From Nitrosomonadales bacterium (lineage in GTDB: Bacteria; Pseudomonadota; Gammaproteobacteria; Burkholderiales; Gallionellaceae): a stretch of DNA of 6,952 nt. The DNA lies in the NCBI GenBank assembly GCA_016218465.1, contig JACREA010000190.1, positions 1-6,952 of the forward strand. Reading direction: 5' to 3'. Position 1 is the first letter of the stretch. Each line of letters begins with the position of its first letter. Below are positions 1 through 5,837 of the stretch, piece after piece. A program made the position numbers and the translations under genes. The notes under the pieces were generated by a model, which had not been told where the DNA came from, searched no databases, and worked only from the letters and a program-made list of their open reading frames with translations.

Positions 1-1
1 C

Positions 2-55
2 GGGATAGTCGCGGAATTTACGCTTGCCTTCCTTGGTGACGAAATCGGGCAGCTA
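2..55 (-). pseudogene. soeA: In-frame amber stop and continuing soeA reading frame
   Basis: Minus-strand TAG at 55-53 ends the upstream frame after LIELGTRL. The very next codons in the same frame read LPDFVTKEGKRKFRDYP up to the window edge, with no further stop. From my knowledge of SoeA-like proteins, this region normally continues without a break (a basic residue, then LP-F and a K-F/Y-RDYP-like stretch). The stop therefore looks like a single-base change of a sense codon such as AAG or CAG. Either the gene is newly inactivated or the base is a sequencing or assembly error. Confidence 0.7.
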
Positions 56-1981
56 CAGGCGCGTGCCGAGCTCGATCAGCATTTCCTGGAAAGGCTTGCA
101 CTCGCCGGTCGGCGGCAACACCGGAATGCGCACCGCATCCACCGGGCCGTCGAATTCCGAGATCGGACGGTCCAGCATTGACATCACGTCATGGCGCTCC
201 AGATAAGTGGTATCCGGCAGAATCAGATCGGCGAATGCGGTCGTCTCCGAATGGAAGGCATCGCAGACGACGATGAACGGAATTTTATGTTCGCCATTCT
301 CGTCCTTGTCGCCAAGCATCTTTCTGACCTCGACAGTGTTCATCGTCGAATTCCAGCCCATGTTTGCCATGAAGATCAGCAGCGTGTCTATCGGGTACGG
401 ATCGCCGCGCCAGGCATTGGTGATGACGTTGTGCATCAGCCCGTGCACCGACAGCGGATACTCCCACGAAAATGCCTTGTCGATGCGCACCGGGCTGCCA
501 TCCGTATTGACGAACAGATCGTCCGGATCGGAAGGCCAACCCAGAGGCATGCCGTCCAGCGGCGTGTTCGGCTTGACCGCCAGCGGCGTGTTGGGCGTGC
601 GCGCGCAAGGCGGAATGGGGCGCGGGAACGGAGCCTTGTGCCTGAAGCCGCCGGGCCGGTCGATGGTGCCGAGCAGCGTCATCAGGATGGACAGCGCGCG
701 TATCGTCTGGAAACCGTTGGAGTGTGCCGCCAGGCCGCGCATCGCATGAAAGGCCACCGGATTGCCGGTCACACTGTCGTGTTCCTTGCCCCACGAGTCC
801 GTCCATGCGATCGGCAATTCGATGGTCTCATCACGCGCAGTGATGCCCATTTCGTAAGCCAGACGGCGGATGGTCTCGACCGGAATGCCGGTGATCTGGC
901 TCGCCCATTCCGGCGTGTAGTCCTTTACCCTCTCTTGCAGCAACTGGAAGGCGGGCTTGACCGGCGTGCCGTCGGGCAGCTTGAATTCGCCGAACAGGAA
1001 CGGGTCGGCCCCTTCTGTGTGCGTGACTACCGGCTTGTCGCTGTTGCGATCCCACCACAGTTTGTTTTGCGGGTCATAACAGCCTTCCTCTTCCGGCACC
1101 TCGGTGCGCACGAACATGCCGAACTCGTCATGCTGGTCGTCGAGATTCACCAATTGGCCGGAGTTGGTGTAGCGCACCAGAAAGTCGCGGTCATACAGCC
1201 CTAGCGCGATGATCTCGTGGATGATCGCCAGCAATAAAGCGCCGTCGGTGCCGGGACGTATCCCCACCCATTCGTCGGCGATGGCCGAGTAGCCGGTGCG
1301 CACCGGATTGATGGAAATGAAGCGCCCGCCTTCGCGCTTGAATTTCGAGATCGCGATCTTCAGCGGATTGGAGTGGTGATCCTCGGCCGTGTCGATCATC
1401 ACGAACAGCTTGGCGCGCTCCAGGTCCGGTCCGCCGAATTCCCAGAACGAACCGCCGATGGTGTAGATCAACCCGGCAGCCTTGTTCACCGAGCAGAAGC
1501 CGCCGTGGGCGGCATAGTTGGGTGTGCCGAACTGGCGGGCAAACAGGCCGGTCAGCGCCTGCATCTGGTCGCGCCCGGTGAACAGCGCGAATTTTTTCGG
1601 ATCGGTGGCGCGTATTTTTCCCAGCCGCTCGGCGAGAATGGAGAACGTCTCCTCCCAACTGATCTCCTCGAACTCGCCAGCACCGCGCTCCGCGCCCGGT
1701 TTGCGCCGCAGCGGTTTGGTCAGCCGCGCCGGGGAATATTGTTTCATGATGCCGGATGAACCCTTGGCGCAGATCACGCCGCCGTTGAGCGGATGCTCCG
1801 GGTTGCCGTCGATGTAGCGCACCTCGCCATTGCGCAGGTGGACGCGGATGCCGCAGCGGCAGGCGCACATGTAACAGGTCGTGTTGCGCACCTCATATTT
1901 CGCATCCGGCATGGGCGATGCCAGCGGATCGTGCAACGGAGATATTGTGCTCTGCGAGTCGCCAAAATTACGAGTTTTCAT
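53..1981 (-). CDS. soeA: SoeA-like sulfite dehydrogenase molybdopterin subunit, interrupted by amber codon
   Basis: The predicted product is the catalytic subunit of a cytoplasmic, membrane-attached SoeABC-type sulfite:quinone oxidoreductase (sulfite to sulfate), a DMSO-reductase/CISM-family molybdoenzyme. Numbering from ATG 1981, the N-terminal [4Fe-4S] ligand motif C36-x2-C39-x3-C43-x27-C71 is complete. It is followed by YSPARLTKP, a FTGRDQ segment and GTPNYAAHGGFCSVN, whose Cys163 lies where the Mo ligand is expected. The block NPVRTGYSAIADEW with GIRPGTDG is typical of bis-MGD enzymes. No twin-arginine signal is visible, which fits the cytoplasmic SoeA type. A TTG directly precedes the ATG; I chose ATG because AAGG (plus strand 1987-1990) sits 5 nt upstream. 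The 642 aa end at TAG 55-53, but SoeA-type proteins run to roughly 900-1000 aa and the frame continues past the stop. SoeB/SoeC would be expected off the left edge. Family membership is secure; the exact substrate is inferred from resemblance to SoeA, and a polysulfide/thiosulfate-reductase relative is the alternative. Confidence 0.82.
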   Translation of the reverse strand: MKTRNFGDSQSTISPLHDPLASPMPDAKYEVRNTTCYMCACRCGIRVHLRNGEVRYIDGNPEHPLNGGVICAKGSSGIMKQYSPARLTKPLRRKPGAERGAGEFEEISWEETFSILAERLGKIRATDPKKFALFTGRDQMQALTGLFARQFGTPNYAAHGGFCSVNKAAGLIYTIGGSFWEFGGPDLERAKLFVMIDTAEDHHSNPLKIAISKFKREGGRFISINPVRTGYSAIADEWVGIRPGTDGALLLAIIHEIIALGLYDRDFLVRYTNSGQLVNLDDQHDEFGMFVRTEVPEEEGCYDPQNKLWWDRNSDKPVVTHTEGADPFLFGEFKLPDGTPVKPAFQLLQERVKDYTPEWASQITGIPVETIRRLAYEMGITARDETIELPIAWTDSWGKEHDSVTGNPVAFHAMRGLAAHSNGFQTIRALSILMTLLGTIDRPGGFRHKAPFPRPIPPCARTPNTPLAVKPNTPLDGMPLGWPSDPDDLFVNTDGSPVRIDKAFSWEYPLSVHGLMHNVITNAWRGDPYPIDTLLIFMANMGWNSTMNTVEVRKMLGDKDENGEHKIPFIVVCDAFHSETTAFADLILPDTTYLERHDVMSMLDRPISEFDGPVDAVRIPVLPPTGECKPFQEMLIELGTRL

Positions 1982-2099
1982 CAAAGCCTTATTGGAAATT
2001 TAGTACCCGATCGCGATCATTCCGCGTTGAACAATGATCATATTCAAAGGTATGTGAGTATGCGCAAATGATGGTTGCACTATCCATAGCCGTAATGAG
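1982..2099. promoter_or_regulatory. soeA upstream region with inverted repeats
   Basis: This stretch lies upstream of soeA (minus strand). It contains a self-complementary 10-mer GATCGCGATC (2009-2018). Overlapping it is a 7-bp inverted repeat, GATCATT (2015-2021) and AATGATC (2033-2039), separated by 11 nt, an arrangement seen in operator sites. I found no convincing -35/-10 pair on the minus strand, so the promoter is not assigned. The regulator, if any, is unknown. Confidence 0.35.
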
Positions 2100-2109
2100 C
2101 TATTTAAGC

Positions 2110-2127
2110 ATAACCCATATGGGGTAT
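2110..2127. repeat. Near-perfect 18-nt palindrome
   Basis: ATAACCCATATGGGGTAT is self-complementary except for one mismatched pair (A2113 with G2124), with a perfect CCCATATGGG core at 2114-2123. It lies just beyond the IS200 remnant hairpin, at the far 3' side of the transposase frame. It could be a protein-binding site or part of the element end. No function can be read from it. Confidence 0.4.
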
Positions 2128-2195
2128 CTGTTCAGGCTAATCCGTATTGGAAGGCACGCCATCCTCCTGTCACTGCGGTCGGCCAAGATTGAACC

Positions 2196-2218
2196 ACCCC
2201 GTGCTCTTGGCACGGGGT
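2196..2218. repeat. IS200-type terminal hairpin, 9-bp stem
   Basis: ACCCCGTGC (2196-2204) and GCACGGGGT (2210-2218) form a perfect 9-bp stem with a 5-nt loop. It lies immediately 3' of the recognisable tnpA coding part. Subterminal hairpins near the ends of IS200/IS605 elements are the structures recognised by TnpA. This is probably the right-end hairpin of the dead element, overlapping the last in-frame codons. In the transposase direction no T-run follows, so an intrinsic terminator is less likely. Confidence 0.6.
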
Positions 2219-2520
2219 ATCGGAAAAGCTTGAGCTGGCGTAGCTCTTCTCGCGGTTTGCCTTGATTCCTTACGTGCCGTTCTACCACCTTCCATTCGCC
2301 TCTCTCCCCGACTGTCGCTACGTAATAGCCATCCGTCCAAAACTGTCCGCCCCATAACGATCTCTTCACGCTCGGCTTCCCTCGAAATATCTCCCGCGCC
2401 GTTAGACTTCTGAACACCCGCACTATCTGCCCCGGCACGATCTTCGGGTGCGCCGCGCACAGTATGTGGATGTGGTCACGATCGCATCCAATCTGCTCAA
2501 ATTCTATGTCGTAGCATTCC

Positions 2521-2544
2521 TCTAACTGTAGCTCTAACTGTAGC
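2521..2544. repeat. 12-bp perfect tandem duplication
   Basis: TCTAACTGTAGC occurs twice head to tail (2521-2532 and 2533-2544). It lies in the 5' part of the tnpA remnant, where it encodes a repeated LQLE on the minus strand and keeps the frame. A replication-slippage duplication in a gene no longer under selection is the simplest reading. Confidence 0.75.
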
Positions 2545-2572
2545 TCGTCAATTTCAAAATACAGTATTACAC

Positions 2573-2582
2573 TGGTGCACCA
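2573..2582. repeat. Perfect 10-bp palindrome between tnpA remnant and fumC
   Basis: TGGTGCACCA is fully self-complementary. It lies at the boundary between the transposase remnant and the fumC upstream region. A weaker inverted repeat follows, GCCGGA (2590-2595) with TCCGGC (2618-2623), 22 nt apart. Either could be an operator or a leader hairpin for fumC. No clear -35/-10 pair for fumC was found in 2540-2645. Confidence 0.3.
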
Positions 2583-2647
2583 TCACCCAGCCGGACATAA
2601 CCCGATATTCATTTGGTTCCGGCAAATTGTGGGAGGGGCTTTTTCAC

Positions 2648-2653
2648 AGGAGG
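2648..2653 (+). promoter_or_regulatory. fumC ribosome binding site
   Basis: A full AGGAGG Shine-Dalgarno lies 7 nt before ATG 2661. This fixes that ATG as the start of fumC and rules out the in-frame TTG at 2613, which has no such site. Confidence 0.9.
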
Positions 2654-2660
2654 AAATATC

Positions 2661-4073
2661 ATGCCCAGCAGAGCAGAACGTGATTCGTTTGGAGTTATCG
2701 AAGTTCCTTCAGAACGGCTATGGGGAGCGCAGACGCAGCGTTCGCTTGAACACTTTCGCATTTCTTCCGAGCGTATGCCGGATGAAATTATCATGGCACT
2801 CGCTTTGTCCAAACGTGCCTGCGCGCTGGTCAACCGCAACCTGGGCTTGCTGAATGCAGACAAGGCGGATGCCATTATGCAGGCAGCGGATGAAGTGCTG
2901 GAAGGTATGCATACCGAAGAATTTCCGCTGTCCGTGTGGCAGACCGGATCGGGCACGCAGAGCAACATGAACATGAACGAGGTGCTCGCCAATCGCGCCT
3001 CGGAACTGCTCGGCGGCGAGCGCGGTGCAAACCGTCTCGTGCACCCGAATAATGAGGTCAATCTCGGCCAGTCGTCCAACGACATTTTTCCAACTGCAAT
3101 GCATGTGGCTGCCGTCATCGGTATTTCGCAGAAACTGCTCCCGTCGCTGCATACGCTGCGCGCATCCCTGAAAATAAAATCAGACTCATTCGTTGACATT
3201 GTAAAAATTGGGCGCACGCATTTGCAGGACGCAACCCCGCTTACACTGGGACAGGAATTCTCCGGCTATGTGGCACAGCTATATCAAGCGGAATCGACGA
3301 TACTCGCCTCGCTTGCTCCGCTTTACGAACTTGCGGCAGGCGGCACGGCAGTGGGCACGGGGCTGAATACCCATGCCGAATTCGGCGAGCGCGTTGCGGC
3401 AGAGCTTGCGCGCAGCAGTGCCGCACGATTCGGCAGTGACGTTCCGTTCAGGAGCGCCGCCAACAAGTTTGCCACACTGGCCGCACACGATGCGCTTGTA
3501 ACCTCGCACGGCGCACTCAAGACACTGGCTGTTGCGCTGATGAAAATAGCCAATGACGTCCGCTGGCTGGCCTCCGGCCCACGTTCCGGGTTGGGCGAAA
3601 TCAGCATCCCGGAAAACGAGCCGGGCAGCTCGATCATGCCGGGCAAAGTGAATCCGACCCAGTGCGAGGCGCTGACCATGCTGTGTTGCCAGGTGTTCGG
3701 CAACGACGTCGCCATCACAATCGGCGGCGCCTCGGGCAATTTCGAACTGAATGTATTCAAGCCGCTCATCGCGCACAATGTTTTGCAAAGCGTGCGCCTG
3801 CTTTCCGATGGCATGGCAAGCTTCGAGAAATACTGCGTGAAAGACATCAAAGCCAATCAAGCGCGCATCGCAGAGTTGCTGGAACACTCGCTGATGCTGG
3901 TAACCGCGTTGACTCCGCACATCGGCTACGACCGCGCCGCCGAGATCGCAAAGCGGGCACACCGCGATGGCGGCACGCTGAAGCAGGCGGCGCTGGCGCT
4001 GGGTTATGTTACGGAAGAAGAATTCGACTTATGGGTGCAGGCGGCGGAAATGACCCATCCAAAGACCACCTGA
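2661..4073 (+). CDS. fumC: Class II fumarate hydratase (fumarase C)
   Basis: This is the iron-independent, oxygen-stable fumarase that interconverts fumarate and L-malate in the cytosolic TCA cycle, normally a homotetramer. It is 470 aa, close to the 467 aa of E. coli FumC. Visible motifs in order are GSGTQSNMNMNEVLANRA (96-113), the HPNNEVNLGQSSND block (128-141) that contains second-site and substrate-binding residues, and GRTHLQDATPLTLGQE (184-199) with H187 matching the catalytic His. The mobile-loop signature GSSIMPGKVNP (322-332) carries the catalytic Ser pair, and ASGNFELNVFKPLI (357-370) follows. GSGTQSNMN separates it from aspartase or argininosuccinate lyase, although aspartate ammonia-lyase shares the fold. 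All key residues are present and the frame is unbroken, so it should be functional. Upstream lies the IS200 remnant and downstream a DDE transposase pseudogene; the gene appears monocistronic. Confidence 0.96.
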   Translation: MPSRAERDSFGVIEVPSERLWGAQTQRSLEHFRISSERMPDEIIMALALSKRACALVNRNLGLLNADKADAIMQAADEVLEGMHTEEFPLSVWQTGSGTQSNMNMNEVLANRASELLGGERGANRLVHPNNEVNLGQSSNDIFPTAMHVAAVIGISQKLLPSLHTLRASLKIKSDSFVDIVKIGRTHLQDATPLTLGQEFSGYVAQLYQAESTILASLAPLYELAAGGTAVGTGLNTHAEFGERVAAELARSSAARFGSDVPFRSAANKFATLAAHDALVTSHGALKTLAVALMKIANDVRWLASGPRSGLGEISIPENEPGSSIMPGKVNPTQCEALTMLCCQVFGNDVAITIGGASGNFELNVFKPLIAHNVLQSVRLLSDGMASFEKYCVKDIKANQARIAELLEHSLMLVTALTPHIGYDRAAEIAKRAHRDGGTLKQAALALGYVTEEEFDLWVQAAEMTHPKTT

Positions 4074-4160
4074 AAAGATACGCAGCCGGTCTTGTTTGGC
4101 TTGCGCCGCTTCTGGCAGAAATACGGCGGCCAGCTTCGGTGTAGGGTTGACACTGCAGAA
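4074..4160 (+). other. fumC-transposase junction region
   Basis: These 87 bases follow the fumC stop. They contain a nested inverted repeat, CGCCG (near 4107) with CGGCG (near 4128), but no T-run that would make it an intrinsic terminator. The transposase frame is open back to a possible start at 4092, yet the residues encoded before about 4200 do not resemble the transposase family. The recombination junction that removed the transposase N-terminus therefore probably lies near 4190-4205. Confidence 0.35.
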
Positions 4161-4649
4161 ATGACTCCTATCGACCCTGAACCAACGTTAGAGACCAGCA
4201 GGCGGCTTAAGGCCGCCCTGCCTTTGTGGTTGCCGTACTACGACCGCCCGCTTTCACCGGAAACGCGAGTCCTGCTCGACACCATCTCGGCGACCAGCAT
4301 TGATCGCCTGCTCAAGCCCATCCGCGCAAAGACAGCGCACAAAGGGCTGTCAGGCACCAAGCCCGGAACCTTGCCGAAGAAACATATTCCCATCCAGGCC
4401 GGGACATGGGATGTGACCCAGCCGGGGTTTATGGAGGCCGACACGGTGGCGCATTGCGGCAATAGCCTCGCGGGATACTTTGTCTGGAGCCTGACCATGA
4501 CTGACATCTGCTCTACTTGGACAGAGTGCCGCGCCACCTGGAACAAGGGCGGCCATGGCGTGATGACCCAGATCAAGTCCATCCAGAAGGCGCTCCCGTT
4601 CGCCATCAAAGGATTCGATTGCGAAAACGAAGTTTCAGTGGAGGCATAA
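4161..4649 (+). pseudogene. DDE (rve) transposase, 5' fragment of a split pseudogene
   Basis: This carries the first half of an integrase-core transposase, most like ISNCY-type elements by memory of the motifs. Counting from ATG 4161, family-like sequence starts at RLKAALPLWLPYY (about 15-27) and continues through SATSIDRLLKPIRA. The first catalytic Asp is D94 in MEADTVAHCG, followed by TMTDICSTWTECRATWNKG. Intact relatives have roughly 120 more N-terminal residues with helix-turn-helix DNA-binding segments; these are missing, so the element lost its 5' end. The frame ends at TAA 4647-4649 inside a short palindromic insertion just after GFDC, where the family expects DNGSEF. The gene continues in another frame at 4670. 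The ATG chosen is arbitrary because the true start is gone. Transposition from this copy is not expected. Confidence 0.75.
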
Positions 4650-4671
4650 CCTTCAGGTTATGCCGGAACTA
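4625..4671. repeat. ~47-bp palindromic insertion in the transposase gene
   Basis: Joining 4624 directly to 4672 restores the codons for FDC-D-NGSEF in a single frame. This places the insertion at about 47 bp (the boundary could slide by a base or two). Its core is a perfect 9-bp stem, GGCATAACC (4643-4651) and GGTTATGCC (4656-4664), with a TTCA loop, preceded by GGAG (4640-4643). The TAA inside the stem ends the upstream frame. No target-site duplication is evident. It resembles a REP-like or other small hairpin element, but I cannot name a family. Confidence 0.6.
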
Positions 4672-5125
4672 CAATGGGAGTGAATTCCTGAACTGGCATT
4701 TACAGCGCTATTTCCAGAACCGCAAACAGCCCATCCAGTTTACGCGCTCGCGCCCCTACCACTCCAACGACAACGCTCACGTCGAGCAGAAGAACTGGTC
4801 CTGTGTGCGCCAGTTGTTTGGCTACGAACGCTTCGGCAACCCCAAGCTGGTCAACCTGATGAACAATCTCTACGCCAACGAGTTCAGCCTGTTTACCAAC
4901 TTCTTCCAGCCCACCCAGAAGCTCGACTCCAAGGCGCGCGATGGCGGCAAGTGGGCCAGGAAACATGGCAAGCCCGCAACCCCCGCACAACGCTTGCTGG
5001 ATCATTCCGACATACCGGAAACCGTCAAAGATAATCTATGGCGCCAGATCGGCTCACTCAACCCATTCGAGCTTCAGAGGCAAATCCGTCGTAAACTGAA
5101 GGCCATTTTCAACCTCCTCCGGTAA
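4670..5125 (+). pseudogene. DDE (rve) transposase, 3' fragment of a split pseudogene
   Basis: This is the second half of the transposase, in a frame shifted relative to the 5' fragment. It reads YNGSEFLNWHLQRYF, where the leading Tyr codon (TAC, 4670-4672) replaces the catalytic Asp because only its last base survives beyond the insertion. It continues with FTRSRPYHSNDNAHVEQKNW, whose Glu is the third catalytic residue, about 38 residues after the Asp position, a normal DDE spacing. Then come QLFGYERFGNPKLV, a LMNNLYANEFSLFTNFFQPTQKL tail region and a basic C-terminus ending QIRRKLKAIFNLLR at TAA 5123-5125. The C-terminus appears full length. There is no usable start of its own, so without the insertion it would be one protein with the 5' fragment. 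Confidence 0.75.
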
Positions 5126-5135
5126 CCAGACGAAG

Positions 5136-5636
5136 GTGGGGCAACGGATCTTCTCTTCGGTAACCTTTTATCTTGAGGCAACGCGGGACTTAAAGAAAAT
5201 CGTCGAAGGCATAGAACTTCAGGGTGATGAATCGCGGTCGTACCTGAAAATATCTTCCGGTGAGGCAGTTCTGTTTACAGACGAAGCGATTGCCGCTGCC
5301 GAAAGCGATGAAGACTTGTCGGCGCATGCGGAATGGTACAGAGAGGCCATCGAGCAGGCCAGAGAGTTCATCAATAATGAAGATGGTTACATCCCGCTGC
5401 CGGCCAAATATGAATTTCACGAATACAGCGTAATGGAGGAATTTATACTTTCATTGCCAATAGAAGAGCAAAGGGATGAGCTGTTGCCCTCGATAAAGGG
5501 CAAAGGCGCTTTTGCCAGATTCAAGCATGGGCTGGAGCGTTTCCTGTTGCAGGAAAGATGGTACCAATATAGAGAACAGGCTCTAGTCGCGTTGGCTAAA
5601 AGCTGGTGCCGGGATAATGGCATCGAGTCCCAATAA
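5136..5636 (+). CDS. UPF0158 family protein
   Basis: The product is a small acidic protein of the uncharacterised UPF0158 (Pfam PF03682) family; no biochemical role is established. Family features, numbered from GTG 5136, are DLKKIVEGIELQGDESRSYL (18-37), the acidic middle with AEWYREAIEQAREF, DGYIPLP (83-89), FHEYSVMEEF (94-103), GKGAFARFK (122-130), WYQYREQAL (142-150) and WCRDNGI (157-163). No signal peptide or membrane segment is seen, so it is probably cytosolic. The start is doubtful. Homologs begin just before the DLKKIVEGIE segment, but no ATG, GTG or TTG occurs there. The codon at 5181, where an ATG might be expected, is ACG, and GTG 5136 has no good ribosome binding site and adds 16 unfamiliar residues. 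The 5' end may have been altered by the neighbouring transposase element, whose stop is only 10 nt upstream of this GTG. Confidence 0.8.
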   Translation: MGQRIFSSVTFYLEATRDLKKIVEGIELQGDESRSYLKISSGEAVLFTDEAIAAAESDEDLSAHAEWYREAIEQAREFINNEDGYIPLPAKYEFHEYSVMEEFILSLPIEEQRDELLPSIKGKGAFARFKHGLERFLLQERWYQYREQALVALAKSWCRDNGIESQ

Positions 5637-5662
5637 CCTCCAGCAAAGCCGGGGTTTACCTC

Positions 5663-5685
5663 AGTGAATCAAACAATCACTTTTT
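5663..5685 (+). terminator. Weak putative terminator after UPF0158 gene
   Basis: AGTGA (5663-5667) and TCACT (5677-5681) form a 5-bp stem with a 9-nt loop, overlapping and followed by five T residues (5681-5685). It sits 27 nt after the UPF0158 stop, a sensible place. The stem is short and AU-rich, so termination efficiency is doubtful. Confidence 0.25.
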
Positions 5686-5835
5686 CTTCACGCTGACGGG
5701 CTTGCGCTTCGGCGTTGCCGTAACGGCATCGGTTTTAACGGTAGCCGTTTTAACGAGTCAATGGCAGGTCCAATTTAAATTCCCCGCAGCTGTTTTTTGC
5801 AATTTTTTGCCCGCTTCAAGTTCTGTCAGGACTCA
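5677..5835 (-). pseudogene. Possible remnant of a lysine/alanine-rich protein C-terminus
   Basis: On the minus strand, one frame reads from just after TGA 5835-5833 through LTELEAGKKLQKTAAGNL to a TGA at 5760-5758. It then continues through a Lys/Thr/Ala/Val-rich stretch ending TPKRKPVSVKKK at TGA 5679-5677. The low-complexity basic tail resembles those of histone H1-like or phasin-type proteins. No start codon with a ribosome binding site was found and an internal stop interrupts it. It could be the degraded end of such a gene or chance. Confidence 0.25.
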
Positions 5836-5837
5836 GC

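Larger units (their letters stand above)
2100..2582 (-). pseudogene. tnpA: IS200/IS605-family TnpA (Y1 HUH transposase) remnant
   Basis: Read on the minus strand, the frame opens after a TGA at 2585-2583 and contains YDIEFEQIGCDRDHIHIL, with the HUH metal-binding motif His-Ile-His at 2474-2466. It continues through PGQIVRVFRSLTAREIF, LWGGQFWTDGYYVATVGERG and ERHVRNQGKPREELRQLKLF, all characteristic of single-stranded-DNA Y1 transposases. Two lesions are visible. The N-terminal 40-60 residues expected before the HUH region are absent, and the only in-frame starts are internal (e.g. GTG at 2438). In addition, the catalytic Tyr of the Y-[VI]-x-x-Q helix reads His (CAC, near 2287), which should abolish nicking. 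Recognisable homology ends near LKLF (about 2228); the rest of the frame runs through a hairpin and flanking DNA. The family call is firm. No TnpB/IscB partner is present. Confidence 0.82.

Noticed and set aside
53..55. Amber recoding (pyrrolysine-type) in soeA
   Set aside because: Nothing in the window supports such a system, and it is not expected in this kind of bacterium. A point mutation or sequence error is simpler.
191..1204. Long plus-strand open frame (about 337 codons) opposite soeA
   Set aside because: It is antisense to conserved molybdoenzyme sequence, its translation is Arg/His-rich without recognisable domains, and it has no ribosome binding site. It is a shadow of the high-GC codon pattern.
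1982..2060. A sigma70 promoter for soeA on the minus strand
   Set aside because: Candidate boxes could not be paired at 16-18 nt spacing with acceptable matches.
2613..2660. Longer fumC starting at TTG 2613
   Set aside because: The extra 16 residues are not part of the fumarase family, and the perfect AGGAGG at 2648-2653 points to ATG 2661.
3279..3962. Minus-strand open frame (about 227 codons) opposite fumC
   Set aside because: It is antisense to the conserved fumarase core with no recognisable motif; a coding shadow.
4517..4669. Frame upstream of the 3' transposase fragment read as its true N-terminus
   Set aside because: This frame overlaps the genuine 5' fragment in another frame and encodes no family sequence until about 4670.
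4625..4671. Integron attC site or a terminator in the transposase insertion
   Set aside because: The conserved attC core patterns (RYYYAAC/GTTRRRY) do not fit, and no T-run follows the stem.
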